From positions 3,038,001 to 3,102,000 of the forward strand of contig CM082590.2 in assembly GCA_040954595.2 (NCBI GenBank): a DNA stretch of 64,000 bases, written 5' to 3'. Each line of letters starts with the position of its first letter. The first letter of the stretch is position 1. This document shows positions 33,701 to 45,146 of the stretch, one piece after another. The notes beneath the pieces were generated by a model. That model did no database searches, was not told where the DNA came from, and saw only the letters and a program-made list of their open reading frames with translations. Source of the stretch: Balanoglossus misakiensis (taxonomy: Eukaryota > Hemichordata). Made by a program: the position numbers and the translations under genes.

Positions 33701-34744
33701 TCCTGCTTTTGGGTTGTCAGTACTGTCCAGTTTGTCTGGGTAGATCATTCGGTATAGTCGGATTGGGAGTATGTTGCTTTGTGCTCCTGTGTCGATTTTG
33801 CATTTTAGATCTATTTTCTGTTTCATATTAGGCCGATCGATGCGCAACAAGGTGAAAATTTCTTCTTTGTTGTCATTATCTGTCATGACTGTGCCGATTG
33901 TTAGAGTTTCTTGTTCAATATCATCGGTATATTGACTTATGTCATGTATTTGTCTCCTGGTTGGATTGGTTTGCCTGCGGCTATATTGGTTCGTGTCTGA
34001 TCGACATACCGACTGCCAGTGGTTTTGTTTTCCGCATCTGTGACATCGACTACCATATGCTGGGCATTTGTGTCTGGGTAGTGCATCATGTTTCTTCCCA
34101 CAATTGGTGCATTGTTTCAGCTGTGTGGGTTTGGTATCAGTGGGTTGTTTCTTTATGGCGTCGACTGTGTTGCTGACTGGGTTTTCTGGTTTATTATTCA
34201 ATGTTTTCATTTGTTTGCTAGTGGCTTCATGACTGCGGGCAACGTCTATTGCGTCCTTCAGCGTGAGTGTTTCGTCACGGCCGATTAGTAGTTTCTGCAC
34301 CTCGTGATGACAGGAGCCCCAAATCAGTTGATCCACTAACCTTTTTTCTTTTTCGTTACCGAATTTGCATTTTGCTGCGAGGTTCTTCATTCTTGAGATG
34401 AAGTTGTCTATTGGCTCATCATGGTTTTGTTTCAGATCTTGAAAGTTGTATCGGTGAATACGGTGGTTGGATTTTGGCTCTAGATGTGTGGCAAACTTTT
34501 CGAATATTTTGTCAGGTTTCTTTTTATCATCTTCATCATCAAAAGTCCAACTGTTGTACATATCTAATCCCTTTTCACCAGACCATAGTAACAGGTAGCT
34601 CACCTTTTCTTCATCAGCAGCCTCTTTCAGTGCACTTTTGAATGTAAGTTCGCATTTTTGTTTGAATCTCGAAAAGGCGATGGTTATATCCGGGGCGTCC
34701 CAGTCCATCTGTGGCGGTGGTAGTTGGGCTTGTAATGACGCCAT
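30704..34744 (-). CDS. gag-pol: Ty3/mdg4 Gag-Pol polyprotein, intact, 1346 aa
   Basis: One frame from ATG 34744, 94 bp inside the 5' LTR, to the stop at 30704. Residues 1-200 are a Gag capsid-like region. Residues 212-247 are cysteine-rich: an atypical CX2C...HXC pair, then a CX2CX4HX4C knuckle. An aspartic protease with IDTGAQSN has DTG at 319. The reverse transcriptase spans about 500-700, with LCLDPKDLN, SKLDAKNGYW and an ITDD active site at 646-649 instead of YVDD. RNase H is at 790-905 (EVDSSG, RELLAV, VSDHRP). Integrase has the HHCC module (about 1003-1042) and a DD35E core (D1070, D1123, E1159). It has no frameshift between gag and pol, unlike the element at 5266. No envelope gene. The polyprotein would be cut by its own protease. 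Confidence 0.96.
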   Translation of the reverse strand: MASLQAQLPPPQMDWDAPDITIAFSRFKQKCELTFKSALKEAADEEKVSYLLLWSGEKGLDMYNSWTFDDEDDKKKPDKIFEKFATHLEPKSNHRIHRYNFQDLKQNHDEPIDNFISRMKNLAAKCKFGNEKEKRLVDQLIWGSCHHEVQKLLIGRDETLTLKDAIDVARSHEATSKQMKTLNNKPENPVSNTVDAIKKQPTDTKPTQLKQCTNCGKKHDALPRHKCPAYGSRCHRCGKQNHWQSVCRSDTNQYSRRQTNPTRRQIHDISQYTDDIEQETLTIGTVMTDNDNKEEIFTLLRIDRPNMKQKIDLKCKIDTGAQSNILPIRLYRMIYPDKLDSTDNPKAGELQDSRVILTAYGGSKIKQLGTVTIPCQHRGRKFNCIFYVTDEPGPAILGLKACQALSLISLHYTVTREQPEPASQHQQPKHMTNPVNQQKEERPNYIKSTTPLKDRPPIQNKEHLMEMYPDCFDDIVGCFTDYTYNITLDPEITPVIHAARRVPLELRDRLKVELKEMEEKEIITKVTQPTDWVNSLVIREKDNGRLRLCLDPKDLNRAIKREHHPTPTLEEITPKLSGAKLFSKLDAKNGYWNVKLNEQSSLLTTFNTPFGRYRFLRMPFGLKMSQDIFQYKIDEAYRDCSGAIGITDDVQVYGYDEENHDLHLHEAMEKTRQAGIKLNKDKCKIKVTECSFFGNLYTDKGVKPNPEKVQAIEMMRPPSDKKELRTFLGLVNYMGPYIPKLAEHTAPLRELLHEDVKFRWTESHTMRFNAIKCLISADTTLKYYDQKKPVTLEVDSSGIGIGTVLIQDNRPIAFASKALTPAESRYANIERELLAVVYGCEKFHTYLYARKFQVVSDHRPLEQIHKKNLTQAPPRLQRMLLRLQPYDFDIVYRPGRQMVIADALSRLSPHDKKEIPEMEVKIHHLTNVTPVKLTQIREETAKDAKLQILTQQILHGWPDSIEKIQLAIREYWTIRDDISVENGILLVGSRLLIPTSMRQDILHQIHQGHLGMEKCKLRAKSCVYWPGIYKDIEQAVATCDACQRFQNSQQKEPMIPTEIPPRPWHTVGADLFYTNDTWHLIIADYYSKFPFIRKLENLRASTILRVSKILFSEQGIPEVLICDNGSQFTAREYRAFAEQYGFKIKTSSPYYPKGHGFIERHIQTVEKILNKCKGTGEDPNIAMLSLRATPLSTNIASPAELLNGRRYKTTLPTKITPPMNREEIHQHLKSNQDTQIHHYNQHARALPELYEGQKVNVQSPIKKTWTPAKIISTASTPRSYIVETEGGSQLRRNRIHLRPQPETTQQASPGHQEDTADKEPEEPVLQTPRPRRKIQMPSKYNDFVTD

Positions 34745-34825
34745 ATTTGTGACTTGAAAAATGTCCGGTTGTTTCGGTCTATGTGTTTTTTTGTATGGGT
34801 ATCTGGAGTCGCAGTATCGTAGTTT

Positions 34826-34838
34826 ACCGCTGCCACCA
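34826..34838 (-). promoter_or_regulatory. Primer-binding site, tRNA-Leu type
   Basis: The minus strand reads TGGTGGCAGCGGT immediately next to the 5' LTR, complementary over 13 nt to the 3' end of animal tRNA-Leu plus CCA as I recall it. Confidence 0.65.
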
Positions 34839-35019
34839 TGTAAAGCAATGTCACTGGTTAAAAGATGACTGGATGACTTTGATTGTGTAGGCTATAACAC
34901 TGACGTTTATTCACTAGAGAGCAGCCATGATGAACAACGGTTGATGGGTAATACAATGCTTGAATAAAGTTCACCACTGATGGCGCTATGCTGGAATCAA
35001 TGTACTTAAGAATATAACA
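34839..35019 (-). repeat. 5' LTR of the second Ty3/mdg4 element
   Basis: 181 bp, identical by eye to 30173-30353; expected to hold the promoter. Confidence 0.95.
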
Positions 35020-38000
35020 TGCATCATCAAGCCTGCATCGCCATTTACCCTTATGCATAGAATCAGATTCAATGTCACCATTGCATTAGCAATGTCAAAT
35101 AAAAGTGCTTTTGGCCATTATTAACCTAGGGATTTACAATCAACTTTAAATCCCCATATGCATTATATTCAAAAGTCAATGTGAAGGGCTTGGAACACCA
35201 TCTATCCTGATGCATCATCACGTTTGCTTCACCATTTATCCATATTCAATGTCACCCTTGCATTAGTAATTTTAAATTACAGTGCTTTTGGCCATGTATT
35301 AACCTCGGGATTTAGAGTCAACTTTAAATATCAATGCGCATGCATTAAATACCCATGTCAAAGTGAAGTGTTTGCATCACTATCTACTGAGATGCATCAT
35401 CAAGCTTGCATCGCCATTTACCCTGATGCAAAGACTCAGATTCAATATCATCGTTGCATTAGCAATGTCAAATTACAGTGCTTATGGCCACGTATTAACC
35501 TGAGGATTTACAGTCAACATCAAATACCCATGCATATGCATTAAATACCTATGTCAAAGTGCAGAGCTTGCATCACCATCTACTCTGATGCACCATTAGG
35601 CTTGCTACGCCATTTCCCCTAATGCAAAGAATCACATTCAATGTCACCATTGCTTTTGGCCATGTATTAACCTGGGGATTTACAATCAACTTTAAATCCC
35701 CGTATGCGTTATATTCCAATGTCAATGTGAAGGGCTTGAAACACCATCTATCATGATACATCATCAAGCTTGCTTCACAATTTACCCTGATGCAAAGAAT
35801 CAGATTTAGTATCACGGTAGCATTAGCAATGTCAAATTACAGTGATTATGGCCACGTATTAACCTGGGGATTTACAGACAACTTTAAATACCCATGCATA
35901 TACATTTAATACCTATGTCAAAATGCAGAGCTTGCATCACCATATACTCCGATGCATTATTAAGCTTGCTTCACCATTTGCCCTGATGCAAAGAATCAGA
36001 TTAAATGTCACCGTTGTATTATCAATGTCAAATTACGGTGCTTTTGGACTTGTATTAACCTGGGGATTTACAGTCAACTTTTAATCCCCCTGTATACATT
36101 TTAAACCCCGGTGTCAAAGTTTAGTGATTGCATCATCATTGACCCTGGTGCATCATCAAGCATTCTTCAGAATTAGCCCTGATGCAAAGAATCAGATTCA
36201 ATATCACCCTTGCATTAGCAATTTTAAATTACAGTGCTTTTGGACATGTACTAACCTGGGGATTTACAGTCAACATTAAATACCCATGCATAGGCATTAA
36301 ATACCTATGTCACAATGCATAGCTTGCATCACCATCTACTCTGATGCACCATTATGCTCGCTACGCCATTTCCCCTAATGCAAAGAATGACATTCAATGT
36401 CACCATTGCATTTGCAATTGTAAATTACAGTGCTTTTGGCCATGTATTAACCTAGGGATTTTCAATCAACTTTAAATCCCCATATGCGTTATATTCCATT
36501 GTCAATGTGAAGGGCTTGAAACACCATCTGTCCTGATGCATCATCAAGCTTGCTTCACAATTTACCCCGATGGAAAGAATCAGATTTAATGTCATGGTAG
36601 CATTAGCAATGTCAAACTACAGTGCTTATGGCCACGTATCAACCTGGGGATTTACAATCAACTTTAAATCCCCATATGCGTTATATTCCAATGTCAATGT
36701 GAAGGGCTTGAAATACCATCTACCCTGATGCATCATCAAGTTTGTTTTGACAACTTTAAATCCCCCTCAGCATGCATTTAATCCCCATGTCAAAGTGCAG
36801 AGCTTGCATCACCATCTATCCTGATGCATCATCAAGCTGCTTCGCCATTTGCCCTGATGCAAAGAATCAGATATAGTGTCACCATTGCATAAGCAATGTC
36901 AAATTATAGGCTTTTGGACACGTATTAACACAGGGATTTATAATCTATTTGAAATCCCTATATGCTTTTTATACCCATGTCTAAGCGAAGTGTTTGCATC
37001 ACTATCTACTGTGATGCATCGTCAAGCATGCTTCGCCATTTGCCTTAATGCAAAGAATCAGATTAAATGTCACTGTTGCATTCGCAATGTCAAATTACTG
37101 TGCTTTTGGCCACGTATTAACCTGGCGATTTACAGTCAACTTTAAACATCTGTGCATATGCATTAAATACGCATGTCAAAGTGCAGTGTCTCCATCACCA
37201 TTGATCCTGATGCATCACCAAGCATGCTTCGCTATATGCCCTGATGCAAAGAATCAGATTTAGTATCACAGTAGCATTAGCCATGTCAAATTACAGTGCT
37301 TTTGGCTATGTATTAACCTGGGGATTTACAATCAACTTTAAATCCCCATATGCATTATATTCCAATGTCAATGTGAAGGGCTTGAAATACCATCTACCCT
37401 GATGCATCATCAAGTTTGTTTCGCCATTAACCCTGATGCAAATAATCAGTGTCACCATAGCATCAGCAATGTCAAATTACTGAGCATTTGGCCATGTATT
37501 AACTTGCGGGTTTACAATCAACTTTAAATCCCCATATGCATTATATTGCAATGTTAACTTGAACGGCTTGAAACACCATCTATACTGATGCATCATCAAG
37601 CTTTCTTCACAATTTACCCTGATGCAAAGAATCAGATTTAGTGTCGCCATAGCATTAGCAATGGCAAATAAAAGTGCTTTCGGCCACATATTAACCCAGG
37701 GATTTATAATCAACTTGAAATCCCTATATGAATTTTATACCTATGTCAAAGCGAAGTGCTTGCATCAATATCTACCGTGATGCATCATCAAGCTTGCTTC
37801 GCCATTTGCCCTAATGCAAAGAATCAGATTCAATGTCACTGTTGCATTAGCAATGTCAAATTATAGTGCGTTTGGCCGTATACTAACCTGGGGATTTACA
37901 ATCAACTTTAAATCCCCATATGCATTATATTCTAATATCAATGTGAAGGGCTTGAAACACCATCTATCATGATGCATCATCAAGCTTGCTTCACCATTTT

Positions 38001-41000
38001 CCCTGATGCAAAAAATCAGATTTAGTGTCATGGTAGCATTAGCAAATCCCCATATGCATTTGATACCCATGTCAAAGTGAAGTGTTTGCATCACTATCTA
38101 CCGTGATGCATCATCAAGCTTGCATCGCCATTCACCCTTATGCAAAGAATCAGATTCAATGTCACCGTTGCATTAGCAATGTCAAATTACAGTGCTTATG
38201 GCCACGTATTAACCTGAGGATTTACAGTCAACATTAAATACCCATGCATATCCATTAAATACCTATGTCAAAGTGCAGAGCTTGCATCACCATTTACTCT
38301 GATGCACCATTAGGCTTGCTACGCCATTTCCCCTAATGCAAAGAATCACATTCAATGTCACCATTGCATTAGCAATTTTAAATTACAGTGTTTTTGGCCA
38401 TGTATTAACCTATGGATTTGCAATTAACTTTAAATCCCCATATGCGTTATATTCCAATGTCAAGTGAAGGGCTTGAAACACCATCTATCCTGATGCATCA
38501 TCAAGCTTGCTTCACAATTTACCCTGATGCAAAAAATCACATTCAGCGTCACCATTTCATTAGCAATGTCAAATTACAGTGCTTATTGCCACGTATTAAC
38601 CTGGGAATTTACAGACAACTTTAAATACCCATGCATATACATTAAATACCTATGTCAAAGTGCAGAGCTTGCATCACCATTTACTCTGATGCACCATTAG
38701 GCTTGCTACGCCATTTCCCCTAATGCAAAGAATCACATTCAATGTCACCATTGCATTAGCAATTTTAAATTACAGTGTTTTTGGCCATGTATTAACCTAT
38801 GGATTTGCAATTAACTTTAAATCCCCATATGCGTTATATTCCAATGTCAAGTGAAGGGCTTGAAACACCATCTATCCTGATGCATCATCAAGCTTGCTTC
38901 ACAATTTACCCTGATGCAAAAAATCACATTCAGCGTCACCATTTCATTAGCAATGTCAAATTACAGTGCTTATTGCCACGTATTAACCTGGGAATTTACA
39001 GACAACTTTAAATACCCATGCATATACATTAAATACCTATGTCAAAGTGCAGAGCTTGCATCACCATCTACTCTGATGCATCATTAGGTTTGCATCGCCA
39101 TTCCCCCTAATGCAAAGAATCAGATTCAATGTCACCCTTGCATTAGCAATTTTAAATTACAGTGCTTTTGGACATGTATTAACCTAGGGATTTTCAATCA
39201 ACTTTAAATCCCCATATGCGTTATATTCCATTGTCAATGTGAAGGGCTTGAAACACCATCTACCCTGATGCATCATCAAGCTTGCTTCACAATTTACCCC
39301 GATGGAAAGAATCAGATTTAGTGTCGCCATAGCATTAGCAATGGCAAATAAAAGTGCTTTCGGCCACATATTAACCCAGGGATTTATAATCAACTTGAAA
39401 TCCCTATATGAATTTTATACCTATGTCAAAGCGAAGTGCTTGCATCAATATCTACCGTGATGCATCATCAAGCTTGCTTCGCCATTTGCCCTAATGCAAA
39501 GAATCAGATTCAATGTCACTGTTGCATTAGCAATGTCAAATTATAGTGCGTTTGGCCGTATACTAACCTGGGGATTTACAATCAACTTTAAATCCCTATA
39601 TGCATTATATTCTAATATCAATGTGAAGGGCTTGAAACACCATCTATCATGATGCATCATCAAGCTTGCTTCACCATTTTCCCTGATGCAAAAAATCAGA
39701 TTTAGTGTCATGGTAGCATTAGCAAATCCCCATATGCATTTGATACCCATGTCAAAGTGAAGTGTTTGCATCACTATCTACCGTGATGCATCATCAAGCT
39801 TGCATCGCCATTCACCCTTATGCAAAGAATCAGATTCAATGTCACCGTTGCATTAGCAATGTCAAATTACAGTGCTTATGGCCACGTATTAACCTGAGGA
39901 TTTACAGTCAACATTAAATACCCATGCATATCCATTAAATACCTATGTCAAAGTGCAGAGCTTGCATCACCATTTACTCTGATGCACCATTAGGCTTGCT
40001 ACGCCATTTCCCCTAATGCAAAGAATCACATTCAATGTCACCATTGCATTAGCAATTTTAAATTACAGTGTTTTTGGCCATGTATTAACCTATGGATTTG
40101 CAATTAACTTTAAATCCCCATATGCGTTATATTCCAATGTCAAGTGAAGGGCTTGAAACACCATCTATCCTGATGCATCATCAAGCTTGCTTCACAATTT
40201 ACCCTGATGCAAAAAATCACATTCAGCGTCACCATTTCATTAGCAATGTCAAATTACAGTGCTTATTGCCACGTATTAACCTGGGAATTTACAGACAACT
40301 TTAAATACCCATGCATATACATTAAATACCTATGTCAAAGTGCAGAGCTTGCATCACCATCTACTCTGATGCATCATTAGGTTTGCATCGCCATTCCCCC
40401 TAATGCAAAGAATCAGATTCAATGTCACCCTTGCATTAGCAATTTTAAATTACAGTGCTTTTGGACATGTATTAACCTAGGGATTTTCAATCAACTTTAA
40501 ATCCCCATATGCGTTATATTCCATTGTCAATGTGAAGGGCTTGAAACACCATCTGTCCTGATGCATCATCAAGCTTGCTTCACAATTTACCCCGATGGAA
40601 AGAATCAGATTTAGTGTCGCCATAGCATTAGCAATGGCAAATAAAAGTGCTTTCGGCCACATATTAACCCAGGGATTTATAATCAACTTGAAATCCCTAT
40701 ATGAATTTTATACCTATGTCAAAGCGAAGTGCTTGCATCAATATCTACCGTGATGCATCATCAAGCTTGCTTCGCCATTTGCCCTAATGCAAAGAATCAG
40801 ATTCAATGTCACTGTTGCATTAGCAATGTCAAATTATAGTGCGTTTGGCCGTATACTAACCTGGGGATTTACAATCAACTTTAAATCCCCATATGCATTA
40901 TATTCTAATATCAATGTGAAGGGCTTGAAACACCATCTATCATGATGCATCATCAAGCTTGCTTCACCATTTTCCCTGATGCAAAAAATCAGATTTAGTG

Positions 41001-43134
41001 TCATGGTAGCATTAGCAAATCCCCATATGCATTTGATACCCATGTCAAAGTGAAGTGTTTGCATCACTATCTACCGTGATGCATCATCAAGCTTGCATCG
41101 CCATTCACCCTTATGCAAAGAATCAGATTCAATGTCACCGTTGCATTAGCAATGTCAAATTACAGTGCTTATGGCCACGTATTAACCTGAGGATTTACAG
41201 TCAACATTAAATACCCATGCATATCCATTAAATACCTATGTCAAAGTGCAGAGCTTGCATCACCATTTACTCTGATGCACCATTAGGCTTGCTAAGCCAT
41301 TTCCCCTAATGCAAAGAATCACATTCAATGTCACCATTGCATTAGCAATTTTAAATTACAGTGTTTTTGGCCATGTATTAACCTATGGATTTGCAATTAA
41401 CTTTAAATCCCCATATGCGTTATATTCCAATGTCAAGTGAAGGGCTTGAAACACCATCTATCCTGATGCATCATCAAGCTTGCTTCACAATTTACCCTGA
41501 TGCAAAAAATCACATTCAGCGTCACCATTTCATTAGCAATGTCAAATTACAGTGCTTATTGCCACGTATTAACCTGGGAATTTACAGACAACTTTAAATA
41601 CCCATGCATATACATTAAATACCTATGTCAAAGTGCAGAGCTTGCATCACCATTTACTCTGATGCACCATTAGGCTTGCTACGCCATTTCCCCTAATGCA
41701 AAGAATCACATTCAATGTCACCATTGCATTAGCAATTTTAAATTACAGTGCTTTTGGACATGTATTAACCTAGGGATTTTCAATCAACTTTAAATCCCCA
41801 TATGCGTTATATTCCATTGTCAATGTGAAGGGCTTGAAACACCATCTGTCCTGATGCATCATCAAGCTTGCTTCACAATTTACCCCGATGGAAAGAATCA
41901 GATTTAATGTCACGGTAGCATTAGCAATGTCAAACTACAGTGCTTATGGCCACGTATCAACCTGGGGATTTACAATCAACTTTGAATCCCCATATGCGTT
42001 ATATTCCAATGTCAATGTGAAGGGCTTGAAATACCATCTACCCTGATCCATCATCAAGCTGCTTCCCAATTTGCCCTGATGCAAAGAATCAGATATAGTG
42101 TCAACATTGCATTAGCAATGTCAAATTACAGTGCTTTTGGACACGTATTAACACAGGGATTTATAATCTACTTGAAATCCCTATATGCTTTTTATACCCA
42201 TGTCTAAGCGAAGTGTTTGCATCACTATCTACTGTGATGCATCATCAAGCACGCTTCGCCATTTACGCTGATGCAAAGAATCAGATTCAATGTCACCATT
42301 GCATTAGCAATGTCAAATTACAGTGCTTTTGGACACGTATTAACACAGGGATTTATAATCTACTTGAAATCCCCATATGCTTTTTATACCCATGTCAAAG
42401 CGAAGTGTTTGCATCACTATCTACAGTAATGCATCGTCAAGCATGCTTCGCCATTTGCCCTAATGCAAAGAATCACATTAAATGTCACTGTTGCATTCGC
42501 AATGTCAAATTACTGTGCTTTTGGCCACGTATTAACCTGGCGATTTACAGTCAACTTTAAATCCCCATATGCATTATATTCCAATGTCAATGTGAAGGGC
42601 TTGAAAAACCATCTACCCTGATGCATCATCAAGTTTGTTTCGCCATTAACCCTGATGCAAATAATCAGTGTCACCATAGCATTAGCAATGGCAAATAAAA
42701 GTGCTTTCGGCCACATATTAACCCAGGGATTTATAATCAACTTGAAATCCCCATATGAATTTTATACCTATGTCAAAGCGAAGTGCTTGCATCAATATCT
42801 ACCGTGATGCATCATCAAGCTTGCTTCGCCATTTGCCCTAATGCAAAGAATCAGATTCAATGTCACCCTTGCATTAGCAATGTCAAATTACAGTTCGTTT
42901 GGCCGTATACTAACCTGGGGATTTACAATCAACTTTAAATCCCCATATGCATTATATTCTAATGTCAATGTGAAGGGCTTGAAACACCATCTATCCTGAT
43001 GCATCATCAAGCTTGCTTCACCATTTTCCCTGATGCAAATAATCAGATTTAGTATCACGGTAGCATTAGCAATGTCAAATTACAGTGCCTATGGCCACGT
43101 ATTAACCTCGGGATGTACGGACAACTTTAAATAC
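35020..43134 (+). repeat. Satellite array, middle segment with 1293-bp expansions
   Basis: Continues the left segment; 35025 onwards matches 24001 onwards. A block repeats at steps of 1293 bp (38799, 40092, 41385), and a two-monomer unit is duplicated with a 387-bp step (38412/38799, as at 27386/27773). The repeat distance from the previous higher-order copy is 8760 bp after removing inserts, i.e. 6176 plus two units of about 1292. Confidence 0.93.
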
Positions 43135-43213
43135 TATAATATTTAAAGCCTTATAACTCCGCTCTAGAATATGCCTATTGTTATAGGAGTGGGTCCGGGT
43201 TTTATGTTATGTT
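43135..43213 (-). repeat. Split direct repeat B2 (terminal)
   Basis: 79 bp from TATAATATTTAAAGCC to TTATGTTATGTT on the plus strand; identical to 43481-43559. Confidence 0.92.
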
Positions 43214-43344
43214 GGCCAAATTCCAGAGCGGGGTTGCTGAAGGGTGGGAGGGTGGGCAAAACTCCCAAATCGCTCATCGGTACACATAAACCCCCACCCG
43301 CCCGCCACTTATATGCCCTGACCTTCCACCTTATCTGCTCTAAC

Positions 43345-43480
43345 TGCTGCCTCCTGTGGTTAAGGAATGGTACTGAGCCCATGTGCGGATATTCGCTAAC
43401 TTTTATACGGGTTCTCATGAATATTCATAATAAATTAGCATATGCGGATATATATCGCGTAGTGATGCGGCTTTAAATAC
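43345..43480 (-). repeat. Split direct repeat A2 (internal)
   Basis: 136 bp ending CTTTAAATAC at 43471-43480; matches 48980-49114 except for one indel near its start. Confidence 0.92.
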
Positions 43481-43559
43481 TATAATATTTAAAGCCTTAT
43501 AACTCCGCTCTAGAATATGCCTATTGTTATAGGAGTGGGTCCGGGTTTTATGTTATGTT
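43481..43559 (-). repeat. Split direct repeat B1 (internal)
   Basis: 79 bp identical to 43135-43213 and directly abutting A2. The A2/B1 junction contains CTTTAAATAC followed by TATAATATTT, the sequence a closed circle would also have. Confidence 0.92.
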
Positions 43560-43771
43560 ATGCGAAACTCCCTGCTTTATGGATGCACAACTTTTCCTAT
43601 TTCCCACCCAATCCTTTAATACCCATACACACCCACTCCTACACCCATAATATATATGAAAACACGTGTCAATTCTAAGATATGAACTTTATTCTTGCTA
43701 CGATTACGTACAGAAATCAAGCCCCATACATCTGTAAATTAGGTTATTGTGCCATTAAGGAGCGGACTGGT

Positions 43772-45130
43772 TTAGAATGCCATAGTGAAGTCTGTTAGAT
43801 CATTCGCCTGTTCGTAGTTTCGCGTCAGGATCTCTCCTGCATCAGTCACCTCTTTTAACTTTTGGGCTGGTCCTTGGGCCGCTGACACAGAAGATAGTTT
43901 GGTGTAATGATTGGCTGTATCTTCTGAACGCCAACCTATGTGACGCATAAGCTCACTCAACTCCACCCCCGCCAAGCATAATGTGATCGCACATGCGCTT
44001 CTGAGACTGTGTGGTGTTTCCCCTCTATCCATGTTTAGCTCCTGTAGGTACACTTTGAGGCGACTGTACGCTGTTTGGGATGATAGAGGGCGTTGCTCGA
44101 CTTCACCGCTCGGGGTTGTTGGCCGAAATAGATGACCTCTGCGCAAGTTTACCCCAATCCTTTCCGCCAATGTGATGTATTGTTCTACAGCGTGTACTGG
44201 GCAAATATCCACATCTTTACATCGTTTAAGGGCAAACATATTTGAAGATGCGCCCCTCAAGGTTTTTCCATAGGTGTGATTGAAAATGAAGCCGGAGTTG
44301 TCTGGAAAACGTAGAATTTCTTGTGTTTTTACATGCCCCAGATCACCCGCCCTGTCGCCGGAAAATGCAAGTAATTTAAAGAACGCTAAATCCCTGGCCA
44401 GTATGTAAATTTGGGTGAGCGATCTTGCTACGTCTAGCTTACTTAATACGTGGTTGAATATACGTTTCATTTTTTCTAGAAACAGTGGTTTAGCTTGTCT
44501 AGGGGTAATATGTGCTCTGGCTTGTTCTTCCGATATTTTTTTTACGTACCTAAATACCATCGTGGATTTTGCCGGGTTTGCATTATTCGACACTGAGTTG
44601 AAACAGACGCCGAGTTTTGAAACCATGTTTTTTATTGTACTTGATTTCAGTCGTCTGGGGCAATGACACGGCATTGTGCCTGTCCTTCCATAAAAGTCAC
44701 AAGTATCAACGTGTATTTGCGTTTTAGCGTCTTTATCCTTGTATATTAGGAATCTGACGACATCCTCAGGTTTTGCCGTTATGAAATTGGTAGTTGGTGA
44801 TGTAGCGGCTAGAAACTGCTCGAACTGCTGTATGAGTCTGTCTTTCTGTATTTCGTATAGTGATCTTTGACCGAGAACCTCATGCATGCGTCGGTTTATA
44901 GCCTGGATATCCGGCGGACTACCCTTCTTGTGACCCGTGTGTGGGGTTGTGAGAGAGACTAGGGTAGTAGAACATACATCACATTCAGTATTGGTGGTCT
45001 TGCTTGTAGTGCCACATATATAGCATATCATCTGATGGGAGACAAAGGAAATACTATTGTAGTTTAGATGCGATATTGAGCCTAATATTGTCACATATGG
45101 GTGCCATTGTGTCGAAATGTATTTGTACAT
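43772..45130 (-). CDS. Tyrosine recombinase of the PAT-like element (452 aa)
   Basis: The C-terminal half has the tyrosine-recombinase set: Arg260 in FSGDRAGD, His374-X2-Arg377 in PHSLRSACA, His397 in RHIGW and nucleophile Tyr409 in ANHYTKL. The N-terminal half holds a CX2C-X10-CX2C zinc-ribbon-like motif (C36, C39, C50, C53), an SAM-like core-binding region and a second cysteine cluster around 144-157 (CDFYGR...PCHC). Translation may start at Met34 rather than Met1. It starts 16 bp after the RT gene ends. In this class the enzyme inserts a circular cDNA copy by site-specific recombination instead of using an integrase. No break is visible. Confidence 0.92.
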   Translation of the reverse strand: MYKYISTQWHPYVTILGSISHLNYNSISFVSHQMICYICGTTSKTTNTECDVCSTTLVSLTTPHTGHKKGSPPDIQAINRRMHEVLGQRSLYEIQKDRLIQQFEQFLAATSPTTNFITAKPEDVVRFLIYKDKDAKTQIHVDTCDFYGRTGTMPCHCPRRLKSSTIKNMVSKLGVCFNSVSNNANPAKSTMVFRYVKKISEEQARAHITPRQAKPLFLEKMKRIFNHVLSKLDVARSLTQIYILARDLAFFKLLAFSGDRAGDLGHVKTQEILRFPDNSGFIFNHTYGKTLRGASSNMFALKRCKDVDICPVHAVEQYITLAERIGVNLRRGHLFRPTTPSGEVEQRPLSSQTAYSRLKVYLQELNMDRGETPHSLRSACAITLCLAGVELSELMRHIGWRSEDTANHYTKLSSVSAAQGPAQKLKEVTDAGEILTRNYEQANDLTDFTMAF

Positions 45131-45146
45131 TATAATTACTGGGAAT

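Larger units (their letters stand above)
30173..35019 (-). mobile_element. Complete Ty3/mdg4 LTR retrotransposon inside the satellite, 4847 bp
   Basis: Identical 181-bp LTRs (TGTAAAG...ATAACA on the plus strand), 5-bp target duplication TGCAT (30168-30172 and 35020-35024), primer site, polypurine tract and one uninterrupted polyprotein. The equivalent satellite position near 24000 is empty. Nothing visible prevents it from being active. Confidence 0.97.
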
